Positions 40,872 to 49,492 of a DNA stretch of 64,000 nt are shown in pieces. Position 1 is the stretch's first letter; the number at the start of each line of letters is the position of its first letter. Below the pieces are notes generated by a model. The model had not been told where the DNA came from, ran no database searches, and saw only the letters and a program-made list of their open reading frames with translations. Made by a program: the position numbers and the translations under genes. This DNA comes from an uncultured Flavobacterium sp. (GTDB lineage: Bacteria > Bacteroidota > Bacteroidia > Flavobacteriales > Flavobacteriaceae), in assembly GCF_963422545.1 (NCBI RefSeq), contig NZ_OY730257.1, forward strand, positions 1 to 64,000. Reading direction: 5' to 3'.

Positions 40872-42401
40872 ATGAAAAAGATAACCTTATTATACATAAC
40901 AGGCATACTTTTAGGAAGTATGACCGCCTGTACAAAAGATTTCGAAGAAATCAATACCAACCCCAATGTTGTTGAAAAACCAAATCCGAATTTTATTTTC
41001 AGCAGAGCACAATTAGATGGTTTAAACAACAATTATTTCTTCACCAATATTCTGGAATGCGGAGGAATGATGCAACATTATGCTACTTATAAAGAAGCCT
41101 CTGGCGTGGGAGACAAATATTTAAACAACGAAGTTTATTATTCTGCATATTTTAACCAGATATATCCAACTGCTTTAAATGAAACCGAAATCGTAATTGA
41201 TGCCGTAAAAAGTAATCCAAACGATAGTAACAAACTGAACATTGCCAGAATCTGGAAAGTTTATTTGTATCATAGAATTACAGATTTATACGGAGACATT
41301 CCGTATACTGAAGCGGCAAAAGCAAATAGTACACAAATATTTCTTCCAAAATATGATACTCAGGAATTCATATACAAAGATTTATTAAAAGAATTAGATG
41401 AAACTGCAACAGCCTTAGATCCTGCTAAACCAAGTTTTGGCAAAGCCGATTTTATCTATGACGGGGATGTTACAAAATGGAAAAAATTCTCGTACTCCTT
41501 AATGCTTCGTTTGGGATTAAGATTAAGTAAAGTTGATCCGGCACTATCAAAAACATGGGTTACAAAAGCTATTGCAGGTGGAGTTATCCTTAACGGAACT
41601 GATAATGCGATCATGAAATATACTGACGGACCAAATGACTTCAACAAAAATCCTGTTGGTTTTGACGCCAGAAGACAAGATTTTACAGCGGGTTCTTACG
41701 GAACAAAAAATGTGGAAGGCGGAAAATTAGCCAAAACATTCATCGATTTATTACAATCTACAGCCGATCCAAGAATTAGTGTTTACGCAGGAGTTTGGCA
41801 AGGAACAACTCAGAATACAAGTGCAGCGGTTCAAAAAGGTTTTCCTAACGGAACTAAAACTGCGCCAACACCAGCTGAACAAGCAACTTATTCTGAGCCA
41901 AACCAAAGTACAATTTTCAAATACGATGCGCCACTGGTACTTATAAGCAATGCCGAAACTAATTTATACTTAGCCGAAGCTGCCGTAAGAGGATGGTATA
42001 CTGGCGAAACTGATAAAGATTTATATGAAAAAGGTGTAAAAGCATCTTTCTTAAACATGGGAATTTATGGAGCAGCTTATGCAATTGCAGACGCAACGCC
42101 ATATTTAACACTTAATCCATACAATACAGCAGGATCAACAGAAGCCAAAATGAACCAAATTCATACTCAAATTTATGTTGCTTTATTTGTAGACGAGCAA
42201 GAAGTTTATGCCAACTGGAGAAGAACAGGATATCCTGTTTTAGTACCTGTAAACTTTCCGGGTAACGTTACAAACGGCACAATTCCAAGACGTTTGAAAT
42301 ACTCAACCAGCGAATATTCAGTGAATTCGACTAACTTAGCAGAAGCAGTTAAGCGTCAGGGCGAAGACACTTTTACAACCAAAATCTGGTGGGATAAATA
42401 A
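40872..42401 (+). CDS. SusD/RagB-family surface lipoprotein
   Basis: 509 residues. Lipobox GSMTAC is followed by TKDFEEINTNP, the acidic surface-export signal typical of SusD lipoproteins. The SusD-like TPR helical fold (about 60-450) includes RIWKVYLYHRITDLYGDIPY and the C-terminal YANWRRTGYPVL segment. It binds the substrate at the cell surface and closes over SusC. ATG 40872 places the signal peptide correctly; an upstream in-frame ATG at 40824 overlaps the end of susC and would add a non-signal extension. The neighbours suggest an amino-sugar or D-amino compound as cargo. Confidence 0.92.
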   Translation: MKKITLLYITGILLGSMTACTKDFEEINTNPNVVEKPNPNFIFSRAQLDGLNNNYFFTNILECGGMMQHYATYKEASGVGDKYLNNEVYYSAYFNQIYPTALNETEIVIDAVKSNPNDSNKLNIARIWKVYLYHRITDLYGDIPYTEAAKANSTQIFLPKYDTQEFIYKDLLKELDETATALDPAKPSFGKADFIYDGDVTKWKKFSYSLMLRLGLRLSKVDPALSKTWVTKAIAGGVILNGTDNAIMKYTDGPNDFNKNPVGFDARRQDFTAGSYGTKNVEGGKLAKTFIDLLQSTADPRISVYAGVWQGTTQNTSAAVQKGFPNGTKTAPTPAEQATYSEPNQSTIFKYDAPLVLISNAETNLYLAEAAVRGWYTGETDKDLYEKGVKASFLNMGIYGAAYAIADATPYLTLNPYNTAGSTEAKMNQIHTQIYVALFVDEQEVYANWRRTGYPVLVPVNFPGNVTNGTIPRRLKYSTSEYSVNSTNLAEAVKRQGEDTFTTKIWWDK

Positions 42402-42429
42402 AAATAATAACCGTTGGCGTAATTAATTT

Positions 42430-42565
42430 AAACACATAGAAACATAGTTTAAAAATATTAAAAAGGCGTTTCACTTGCATTAACACACATAGTTACTATG
42501 TGTTAAAAGCAAGCTTTTTTCAAACTCCTAATTCAAGCAAAGAGATCTATGTTACTATGTGTTTA
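42430..42565. repeat. Nested palindromic repeat between susD and the GntP permease
   Basis: The outer arms AAACACATAGAAACATAG (42431-42448) and CTATGTTACTATGTGTTT (42547-42564) match at 17 of 18 positions. Inside lies a second palindrome, AACACACATAGTTACTATG with its continuation (TGTGTT), and a cttgcat/gcaag pair. No U-run follows, so transcription may continue into gntP. The layout resembles the nested element at 44419-44566 with different sequence. Confidence 0.65.
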
Positions 42566-42615
42566 ATAAAATTTTCACCAATTACTCTCAACGAGGTTAA
42601 TAATACAAAAGATAA

Positions 42616-43935
42616 ATGAGCATTTTAATTCTTACGGCATGCATTGCGTTTTTAATCATTCAGATAGCTTGGCTTAAAATCAATCCGTTTATTGCCTTTA
42701 TCATAACAGCTCTATTAGCAGGTCTATTTTTAGGCCTGCCAATAGATACTTTGCCTCAAACGGTTCAAAAAGGTTTGGGCGAAATGTTAGGATCTATCAC
42801 TCTGATTATTGTTTTCGGAACCTGTATTGGTAAACTTACCGTTTCATCAGGTGCCGCCAATGTAATTGCAAAAACTGTTATGGGATGGACGGGCAAAAAG
42901 TACGTTCGTCTTGGCTTAATGATTACCGGATTTATTGTTGGGATACCACTTTTTTATAGTGTCGGATTTGTTTTGTTAGTTCCATTAATCTTCTCAGTAG
43001 CCCATCAATTTAAGCTTTCAAAAGTATATCTCGGTATTCCAATGCTCGCGTCACTTTCAGTAGCACACGGTTTTTTGCCTCCACATCCATCTCCAATGGC
43101 TTTAAGCAGTATTTTAAATGCTGATATTGGACTCGTTTTAGTTTACGGAATCATCATTGCGATTCCAACTATTTTTATTGCGGGTTTGTTGTTTTCGAAT
43201 TTACTTAAAAACATCAAAACCGAATCAGATCATGAAATTCTAAATGTCGAAGAAATCATAAACGAAGGAAAACAACCTAGTTTTTCATTGAGTTTATTCT
43301 CAGCATTATTTCCGGTTTTCGGATTAACACTGACTTCGATATTACCAATGATTTCAAAAAATGAGACTTTGGTAAACATTTGCAAAACGGTTGGAGAACC
43401 AAGTATGATTATGCTAATTTCACTATTGATTTGCACATATACTTTAGGAATCAGAATGAACCGAAGCATCACATCTGTAATGGACGACTACGCCGTTGCC
43501 ATAAAAGATGTTGCTTTGATTGTTTTAATTGTGGGAGGAGCCGGCGGTCTAAAAGAAGTTATGATTGTAAGCGGGGTAAACGAAACTATTGTAGCATCAT
43601 TAACACAAACAAACATACATCCATATTTATTGGCATGGATGATGGCAGCGATAATTCGCGTTTGTGTTGGGTCTGCAACAGCAGCCGGATTAATGACTGC
43701 CAGCGTTTTACTACCTTTGTTACAAACAACGGGACTTGATCCCAACCTACTCGTTTTATCCGTTGGAGCCGGAAGTTTGATGTGCTCACACGTCAACGAT
43801 CCAAGCTTTTGGATGTTCAAAGAATATTTTAATATCAGCCTGAAAGACACTTTCAAATCATGGACCGTCATGGAATCATTAGTATCTGTTTTAGGAATCA
43901 TTTTCGTTTTTATTTTAAACTCTATAATACATTAA
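42616..43935 (+). CDS. GntP-family permease (gluconate-type proton symporter)
   Basis: 439-residue inner-membrane transporter of the gluconate:H+ symporter family, with about 12 hydrophobic helices. Typical segments include FIITALLAGLFLGLPIDTL, GIPLFYSVGFVLLVPLIF, HGFLPPHPSPMA (family motif with HPSP) and the C-terminal RVCVGSATAAGLMTASVLLP plus GSLMCSHVNDPSFWMFKEYF. Family members import gluconate, idonate, D-serine or glycerate-like hydroxy acids. Being in the same operon as KDG/KDPG enzymes, a sugar acid or 2-amino sugar acid is the likely substrate. It starts after a 214-nt gap holding a nested repeat, and RidA follows after 4 nt. Confidence 0.9.
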   Translation: MSILILTACIAFLIIQIAWLKINPFIAFIITALLAGLFLGLPIDTLPQTVQKGLGEMLGSITLIIVFGTCIGKLTVSSGAANVIAKTVMGWTGKKYVRLGLMITGFIVGIPLFYSVGFVLLVPLIFSVAHQFKLSKVYLGIPMLASLSVAHGFLPPHPSPMALSSILNADIGLVLVYGIIIAIPTIFIAGLLFSNLLKNIKTESDHEILNVEEIINEGKQPSFSLSLFSALFPVFGLTLTSILPMISKNETLVNICKTVGEPSMIMLISLLICTYTLGIRMNRSITSVMDDYAVAIKDVALIVLIVGGAGGLKEVMIVSGVNETIVASLTQTNIHPYLLAWMMAAIIRVCVGSATAAGLMTASVLLPLLQTTGLDPNLLVLSVGAGSLMCSHVNDPSFWMFKEYFNISLKDTFKSWTVMESLVSVLGIIFVFILNSIIH

Positions 43936-43939
43936 TATC

Positions 43940-44407
43940 ATGAATTTATTACCACAAGAAAAATTTGAAACATTAGGCTTATCATTACCGCCGGCGCCGC
44001 AGCCACTTGGTATCTATAAACCTTATTTAGTTGATGGTAAATATTTATATCTTTCAGGTCATGGACCTGTTAATGATGACAAATCCTTAATCATTGGTCG
44101 AATTGGCGATGACATGGATATCGAAGAAGGAAAATTAGCAGCAAGACAAGTCGGCTTGACAATGCTTTCTACAATTGTAACCAATTTTGGAAGCCTTGAT
44201 AAAGTTAAACGAGTGATAAAAGTTTTAGGAATGGTCAATTGTAACGGCGATTTTTTAAGACATCCGTACGTAATAAACGGTTGCAGCGAATTGTTTGCCG
44301 AAGTTTGGGGACAAGAAAACGGAATTGGAGTAAGAAGCGCCGTAGGAATGGGATCTTTACCAGACAATATTCCTGTTGAAGTTGAAGCAGTTTTCGAATT
44401 ATTTTAG
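43940..44407 (+). CDS. RidA/YjgF-family imine deaminase
   Basis: 155 residues, single YjgF/YER057c/UK114 domain. The catalytic arginine that binds the substrate carboxylate is present in GIGVRSAVGMGSLP; the C-terminal PVEVEAVFEL also follows the family. RidA trimers hydrolyse reactive enamine/imine intermediates, such as 2-aminoacrylate, that PLP-dependent dehydratases release. Its place next to gntP and upstream of a PLP D-hydroxy-amino-acid enzyme fits a role in finishing deamination of such an intermediate. The residues before the domain (APQPLGIYKPYLV) are usual for this subgroup. It is not an endoribonuclease in the sense of the older L-PSP label. Confidence 0.88.
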   Translation: MNLLPQEKFETLGLSLPPAPQPLGIYKPYLVDGKYLYLSGHGPVNDDKSLIIGRIGDDMDIEEGKLAARQVGLTMLSTIVTNFGSLDKVKRVIKVLGMVNCNGDFLRHPYVINGCSELFAEVWGQENGIGVRSAVGMGSLPDNIPVEVEAVFELF

Positions 44408-44418
44408 ATTAAAAAATT

Positions 44419-44566
44419 TAGCCCACAGATTTTACGGATTAAACAGGTTCGCACAGATTAAATATTTATTTGCCACGAATTCACGAATTAGCTTAAACGC
44501 AATAATTAATAAAAATTCGTGAATTCGTGGCGAAAAAAAATCATTTTAATCATTTTAATCTGTGGC
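44419..44566. repeat. Nested double palindrome between ridA and the sugar kinase
   Basis: The outer arms are cccacagatt and aatctgtggc (44422-44431 and 44557-44566). The inner arms are GCCACGAATTCACGAATT (44472-44489) and AATTCGTGAATTCGTGGC (44514-44531), 18 nt and perfectly complementary. Single-arm relatives lie at 850-870 and 57268 onward, and an outer-arm relative at 3762. It lies within the operon and could slow or process the transcript. Confidence 0.75.
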
Positions 44567-44581
44567 AAAAAACAAAAAATT

Positions 44582-45610
44582 ATGAATGCAACATCACAAA
44601 CTAGAATTGCAACTTTTGGAGAATTATTACTCCGGATGAATGTTGCTGATGGAAATAGATTTACACAAGCCAATGAAATAAAAATTCATGTTGGCGGTGC
44701 CGAAGCAAATGTTTGTGTTTTACTTTCTCAACTCGGGATTCAAACTGATTACATTACACGATTACCAAAAAATGATTTGGCACAATTAGCGGTAAACGAA
44801 CTTCAGAAATACAAAGTAAATACTTCAAAATGTGTTTATGGCGGAGAACGCTTGGGCTTGTATTTTGTCGAATCAGGAAATCAAATCAGACAATCGCAGG
44901 TTATTTACGATAGAAGTAATTCTTCTTTTGCGACTATAGAGAAAGATCAAATTAATTGGGATTTGGCTTTAGCCGATGCAACTCATTTTCATTGGTCCGG
45001 AATAAGTCCGGGAGTTTCTAATGAAGCAGGTTTAGCCTGCAAAGAAGCAATTCTTGCAGCACACAAAAAAGGTTTGCCAATTTCTTCTGATTTTAATTAC
45101 CGATCAAAATTATGGCAATACGGAAAACATCCTTCTGAAATTATGCCCGATTTGCTTCAATACAGTACAATTACTGTTGCAGATCTTGATGCGATTGAAA
45201 TTTATTTCGTAATAAAAACAGACAGAAACGAATCCGATGAAAATCGTTTTCAAAAAACATTCGAATTATTAAAAGTAAAAATGCCTTTTCTAAAAACTCT
45301 GGCGATGAGTTTTAGAAAATCAGATGGACCAGCACATTTATACAAAGGCTTATTGATTCATGACGATAATTTTTATCAAACAGAAGAACACAAAATACAC
45401 GTTGTAACCGATCAAATTGGTTCCGGAGATGCTTTTAACGCCGGATTATTATACGGATTATCCAATAAATTATCCGGACAAGAATGCATCGAATGGGCAA
45501 CAGCCTGCGGCGTAATCAAGCAAAGTATTCACGGAGATTTTGCCATAACCAATCTCGACGAAATAAGTCATTTTATTAAAAACGGCTCAAGTAATAGAAT
45601 TAATAGATAA
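44582..45610 (+). CDS. kdgK: PfkB-family sugar kinase, 2-keto-3-deoxygluconate kinase-like
   Basis: 342 residues from ATG 44582. The start is set by MNATSQTRIATFGELLLRMN; an earlier GTG at 44519 lies inside a repeat. PfkB/ribokinase fold: GGAEANVCVLLSQLG (substrate-binding glycine pair) and the C-terminal GSGDAFNAGLL with the catalytic aspartate. It is similar to KDG kinases, which phosphorylate 2-keto-3-deoxygluconate to KDPG. The gene after it encodes a KDPG aldolase (9-nt gap), which supports this call. The alternative of another ketose or sugar-acid kinase remains. Confidence 0.82.
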   Translation: MNATSQTRIATFGELLLRMNVADGNRFTQANEIKIHVGGAEANVCVLLSQLGIQTDYITRLPKNDLAQLAVNELQKYKVNTSKCVYGGERLGLYFVESGNQIRQSQVIYDRSNSSFATIEKDQINWDLALADATHFHWSGISPGVSNEAGLACKEAILAAHKKGLPISSDFNYRSKLWQYGKHPSEIMPDLLQYSTITVADLDAIEIYFVIKTDRNESDENRFQKTFELLKVKMPFLKTLAMSFRKSDGPAHLYKGLLIHDDNFYQTEEHKIHVVTDQIGSGDAFNAGLLYGLSNKLSGQECIEWATACGVIKQSIHGDFAITNLDEISHFIKNGSSNRINR

Positions 45611-45619
45611 AATAAGAAA

Positions 45620-46267
45620 ATGTACAGCATATTAAAAACGCAAGGTGTACTTCCGTTAGTAACACAAATCAACATTGAAACAGCCCAAATAGTCTTGCAA
45701 TCAGCGGCTGATGCTGGCATTAAAATTATCGAGTTTGCAGCTCGTGCAGATAATGCTAAAGAAGTTTTTAGCCAAATGATAGCTTTTAAAAAAGCAAATA
45801 ATTTAGATGTAAAAATAGCCGTTGGATCTATTTTAAGCGTAGATGATGCCGAAACGTTTCATCAATTGGGAGCAGATTGTATCGTTTGCCCTCATACTGA
45901 TTTAGAAATTGGAAATTATTGTTTCAAAAATAATATCTATTGGATTCCCGGAGCCGCAACGTTAAACGAAATTCTTCACGCCAATAAATTAGGTGCCGAA
46001 GTTGTAAAACTTTTTCCTGCCGATAAAATTGGCGGACCCGGATATGTAAAAGCAATTAGAGCACCATTCCCTAATTTGAAAATTATGCCAACAGGAGGCG
46101 TAACTTTAGAAGAAAGTAATTTAAAATCCTGGTTTAAATCAGGAGTAGTTTGCGTTGGGATTGGTTCTAATTTATTTTCAAAAGAAATGCTTTTGAACTT
46201 AAGTTATGAGCAATCATTACAAGCTTTTCAAAATTTAATTGAAGTTGTACAAAAAACAAGAAACTAA
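45620..46267 (+). CDS. eda: KDPG/KHG aldolase family protein
   Basis: 215-residue class I aldolase of the Eda family: splits 2-keto-3-deoxy-6-phosphogluconate into pyruvate and glyceraldehyde 3-phosphate, or cleaves 4-hydroxy-2-oxoglutarate. The Schiff-base lysine is K130 in AEVVKLFPADKIGG and the general base glutamate is E38 in IKIIEFAARADNAKE. IPGAATLNEI and MPTGGVTLEE bind phosphate. The usual LRTxxA motif is replaced by EFAARADNA, so the substrate preference may differ slightly. It lies 9 nt after the kinase and 3 nt before the PLP enzyme gene, an evident operon. Confidence 0.88.
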   Translation: MYSILKTQGVLPLVTQINIETAQIVLQSAADAGIKIIEFAARADNAKEVFSQMIAFKKANNLDVKIAVGSILSVDDAETFHQLGADCIVCPHTDLEIGNYCFKNNIYWIPGAATLNEILHANKLGAEVVKLFPADKIGGPGYVKAIRAPFPNLKIMPTGGVTLEESNLKSWFKSGVVCVGIGSNLFSKEMLLNLSYEQSLQAFQNLIEVVQKTRN

Positions 46268-46270
46268 GTT

Positions 46271-47386
46271 ATGCAAGACAATTGGTGGAAAATTAATTCC
46301 GAACTCCGCATTGACACTCCATTTTTGGCAGTTTACGAAGATCGTATTCAGTCGAATATTGAGCGTTTGATTGAAGCTGTAAATGGCGATACTCAAAAGT
46401 TACGACCACACATAAAGACGCACAAAATTGGCGAGATTCTCGATTTATTTAAAACCTACAACATCAACAAAGTTAAGTGTGCCACAATTGCCGAAGCTGA
46501 ACTTGCCGCCATACACGAAATCTCAGATGTACTTCTCGCCTACCAGCCTGTTGGTGCTAAAAAAGACAGATGGATTTCATTGATTCAAAAATATCCAAAT
46601 GTTACCTTTTCGACTATTGTTGACAATTTAGATTCGGCGAAAGCCTTAGATCAAATTGCAGAGAAAAACAATTTGAAACTTACGGTTTATTTGGATTTGA
46701 ATACGGGAATGAACAGAACCGGAATTTCAATTCATAAAAACTGGTGCGAGTTAATTGATGAAATTGTTAAACTAAAAAACATTCATTTTGCCGGAATTCA
46801 CATTTACGACGGCCATGTAAAAGGAGATGTCGAACATAGAACAGCAATTGCTTCGAATGTATTTTTTAGCATAAATGAAGAAATTGAAGCTATTCAGAAA
46901 AAACTAGCTTACAAATTAAAAATTGTTGCTGGAGGATCAAATACATTTCCGTTTTATGCGACTCAAAAAAATGTAGAATGCAGTCCGGGAACATTTGTTT
47001 TTTGGGATTTTAATTACCAATCTAATTTACCCGAACAAAAATTCAAACCTGCTTTGATTATCGTTGGAACCATAATTTCAAAACCAACTGCTTCTACTTT
47101 TTGTATTGATATTGGCTACAAAGCTGTTTCTTCAGAAAATCCAATCGACAAAAGATTAGTGATCTTAAATGACGAAAATCTAATTCCGATTGCCCATTCA
47201 GAAGAACATTTAATTATAGAAAATAAAGGAAAAAACGAGTATGCTATTGGCGACACGATTTATGCTCAGCCTTATCATGTCTGTCCAACTTGTGCACTTT
47301 ATGATTCGGTTCAGGTAGTGAATGCAGCACATGAAATTTGCGATCAATGGTTCGTCGTTGCCCGCAGCAGAAAAATTAATATCTAG
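46271..47386 (+). CDS. PLP-dependent D-serine dehydratase/D-threonine aldolase-fold enzyme
   Basis: 371 residues of the alanine-racemase-like PLP family that includes D-threonine aldolase and eukaryotic-type D-serine dehydratase (DSD1). The PLP lysine is K49 in LRPHIKTHKIGE. The C-terminal metal site reads H336-x-C338 (QPYHVCPTC), the arrangement known for zinc-dependent D-serine dehydratase, rather than the HxD of D-threonine aldolase. That points to dehydration rather than aldol cleavage. It acts on D-configured beta-hydroxy amino acids; in this operon (KDG kinase, KDPG aldolase, RidA) the sugar-acid analogue D-glucosaminate would give 2-keto-3-deoxygluconate. The substrate is inferred. Confidence 0.85.
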   Translation: MQDNWWKINSELRIDTPFLAVYEDRIQSNIERLIEAVNGDTQKLRPHIKTHKIGEILDLFKTYNINKVKCATIAEAELAAIHEISDVLLAYQPVGAKKDRWISLIQKYPNVTFSTIVDNLDSAKALDQIAEKNNLKLTVYLDLNTGMNRTGISIHKNWCELIDEIVKLKNIHFAGIHIYDGHVKGDVEHRTAIASNVFFSINEEIEAIQKKLAYKLKIVAGGSNTFPFYATQKNVECSPGTFVFWDFNYQSNLPEQKFKPALIIVGTIISKPTASTFCIDIGYKAVSSENPIDKRLVILNDENLIPIAHSEEHLIIENKGKNEYAIGDTIYAQPYHVCPTCALYDSVQVVNAAHEICDQWFVVARSRKINI

Positions 47387-47522
47387 CAGCAGAAAAAGTA
47401 GAATAAAGAATAAAGAAAAAAGAATAGAAAATAGAGCGAAGAAGAAAGAGAATAGACCTCATAATAACACTTGTCTAGAGAACCTCTGAGCCTTTGGACC
47501 TTTGTGCCTTAAAAAAAATAAT

Positions 47523-48593
47523 ATGTTTATAATAGACGCCCATTTAGACCTGAGCATGAATGCGATGGAATGGAATAGAGATTTAAGAAATGATGTTGCT
47601 ACTTTGCGTCATCTCGAAAAAGGAATGACAGACAAACCAGATCGTGAGCGCGCAACAGTTTCGTTTCCTGATTTGCGAAAAGGAAATATTGGAATCGTTG
47701 TGGCAACTCAAATCGCACGTTTTGTAAAACCAGACAGCATTATTCCGGGTTGGAATTCTCCTGAACAAGCCTGGGCACAAACGCAAGGACAAGTTGCCTG
47801 GTATAAAGCGATGGAAGAAGCCGGCGAAATAACAGCCATTACAGATAAAAAATCATTGCTAAAACAAATTGATTTATGGAATGACGGAACTCCAAACGAT
47901 AAAAAACCAATTGGTTATATTTTGAGTTTGGAAGGTGCTGATTCTATTATTGATATTTCGTATTTAGAAAAAGCATACAATTACGGATTACGAGCCATTG
48001 GTCCTGCACACTACGGACCTGGACGTTATGCAAACGGAACTGATGCAACCGGAAAAATGAATCAAAACGGTCTTGATTTATTAAAAGAAATGGAGCGTTT
48101 AAACATTATTCTGGATGCAACACATTTATGCGATGATGCTTTCTGGCAGGCATTAGATCATTATCACGGACCTGTTTGGGCAAGTCACAACAATTGCAGA
48201 AGCTTAGTTAACCATAATCGTCAATATAGTGACGAAATGATTCAGGCTTTAATTTCGAGAGGAGCCGTTATTGGCGGAGCTTTAGATGCGTGGATGTTAG
48301 TCCCAAATTGGGAAAGAGGCGTTTCGACTCCAAAAGGCACAAACTGTAATCTTGAAACCGTTTTTAAACACATGGATCACATTTGTCAATTGGCAGGAAA
48401 TGCGAATCATATTGGTGTAGGTTCTGATCTTGACGGTGCTTTTGGCACAGAGCAATCTCCATATGATTTAAACACCATAGCCGATTTACAAAAATTGGTT
48501 TTGATCTTTAAAAACAACGGATATTCTGATGAAGATTTAAATAAAATCTTTCACCAAAACTGGATTAATTTTTTAATGAAGAATTGGGATTAG
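47523..48593 (+). CDS. M19-family membrane dipeptidase-like protein
   Basis: 356 residues of the renal dipeptidase family (M19, amidohydrolase fold with two zinc ions). The first metal motif is IIDAHLDLSMN (HxD); later metal ligands lie around LSLEGADSI, DATHLCDDAFW and ASHNNCRSL, and GVGSDLDGAFG closes the site. M19 enzymes hydrolyse dipeptides, including those with a C-terminal D-residue, and some act on N-acyl or amide bonds of other amino compounds. No signal peptide is visible, so it acts in the cytoplasm despite the name. ATG 47523 is chosen over GTG 47502. The stop overlaps that of the convergent deoR gene by 4 nt. Confidence 0.85.
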   Translation: MFIIDAHLDLSMNAMEWNRDLRNDVATLRHLEKGMTDKPDRERATVSFPDLRKGNIGIVVATQIARFVKPDSIIPGWNSPEQAWAQTQGQVAWYKAMEEAGEITAITDKKSLLKQIDLWNDGTPNDKKPIGYILSLEGADSIIDISYLEKAYNYGLRAIGPAHYGPGRYANGTDATGKMNQNGLDLLKEMERLNIILDATHLCDDAFWQALDHYHGPVWASHNNCRSLVNHNRQYSDEMIQALISRGAVIGGALDAWMLVPNWERGVSTPKGTNCNLETVFKHMDHICQLAGNANHIGVGSDLDGAFGTEQSPYDLNTIADLQKLVLIFKNNGYSDEDLNKIFHQNWINFLMKNWD

Positions 48594-49366
48594 ATAAAGA
48601 CTAAACTTGGAACTGCCTTCTTATACACTTGTAATTTTTCGTCGCTTGGATCAACTTCCGTAACAACGTAATCAACCTCAGATAAGTTGGCAATTTTCAT
48701 TTTTAGAACCGTATCCAGTTTTTCAGAAATCGTAAGAATCGCTGTTTTTTCAGAAGCCTGAATCATCGCTTTTTTTACCTGAACGGTTTCCCAGTCAGAG
48801 TCTGAAAAGCCACCTTCGATATCTAAGGCATTGGTTCCTAATATTAATAAATCGACTTTAATATTTGCCAATTGATTATAGACATCACCGCTCACACACA
48901 TTTGGCTGTACGACGAAATGCTGCCGCCAATCATGATAATTTTAACATTGGGTTTGTCCAAAAGTTCAACCGCTGATAAAACGGTAACCGTAAAAATGGT
49001 CAGATTCATATCATCAGGAATCAATCGGATGAACTCACGAATTGTAGTTCCGCCGCCAATTAACAAAACCATTCCGTCGCGAAGTAAACCTAAAGTTTTT
49101 TGTGCAATGATTTGTTTTGATTCGCCCGCATAAGTTTGATTTGATGAAGAATGGTGATAGGCTTTTGTCATCGCACCGCCTTTTACTTTAATCAATAAAG
49201 ATTCTGACTCAAGTTCGTTTATATCACGTCTTACAGTATCTTCTGAAACAAATAATTTGGCCGAAAGCGTTTCAAAACTTACACGAGTATGCAAGTTAAT
49301 CTCTTTTAAAATAAGATTTTTACGTTCTTCCTTAGTGTAATTAACCACTTCATTATCATTATTCAT
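48590..49366 (-). CDS. DeoR-family transcriptional regulator
   Basis: 258 residues: an N-terminal winged helix (about 10-65; LSAKLFVSEDTVRRDINELE) and a C-terminal DeoRC sensor domain with GGGTTIREF and LGTNALDIEGGFSDSD. DeoR proteins bind phosphorylated sugars, so KDPG or a phosphorylated intermediate of this locus is a plausible effector. Divergent from the GH20 gene and convergent with the M19 gene. TGCA-type half-sites overlap its own promoter (49405-49431), suggesting autoregulation, and the same motif lies before susC and GH20. Confidence 0.92.
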   Translation of the reverse strand: MNNDNEVVNYTKEERKNLILKEINLHTRVSFETLSAKLFVSEDTVRRDINELESESLLIKVKGGAMTKAYHHSSSNQTYAGESKQIIAQKTLGLLRDGMVLLIGGGTTIREFIRLIPDDMNLTIFTVTVLSAVELLDKPNVKIIMIGGSISSYSQMCVSGDVYNQLANIKVDLLILGTNALDIEGGFSDSDWETVQVKKAMIQASEKTAILTISEKLDTVLKMKIANLSEVDYVVTEVDPSDEKLQVYKKAVPSLVFI

Positions 49367-49387
49367 GCAAATTCATTTTTATTAAAG

Positions 49388-49395
49388 CAAATGTA
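49388..49395 (-). promoter_or_regulatory. deoR promoter, -7 box TACATTTG
   Basis: Perfect TAnnTTTG on the minus strand, 22 nt from the ATG at 49366. Start predicted near 49381. Confidence 0.7.
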
Positions 49396-49404
49396 AACAA
49401 TAAA

Positions 49405-49431
49405 TGCAATATTATTGCGAAACAAATTGCA
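49405..49431. promoter_or_regulatory. Candidate DeoR operator in the deoR-GH20 intergenic region (deoR side)
   Basis: TGCA at 49405, TGCG at 49416 and TGCA at 49428, spaced 11 and 12 nt. The group begins 9 nt from the deoR -7 box and covers the spacer between -33 and -7, so bound regulator would block polymerase. It follows the TGCA-N7-TGCA rule seen before susC, with one half-site as TGCG. Confidence 0.5.
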
Positions 49432-49492
49432 ACACAATGTAATAAAAAAGTTAATTCGTCTATTTTAAAGACATTTAAACAGAAATAAGTTT

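Noticed and set aside
44519..44581. GTG start for the sugar kinase in the upstream repeat
   Set aside because: The GTG lies in the inner palindrome arm. The family N-terminus starts at the ATG at 44582.
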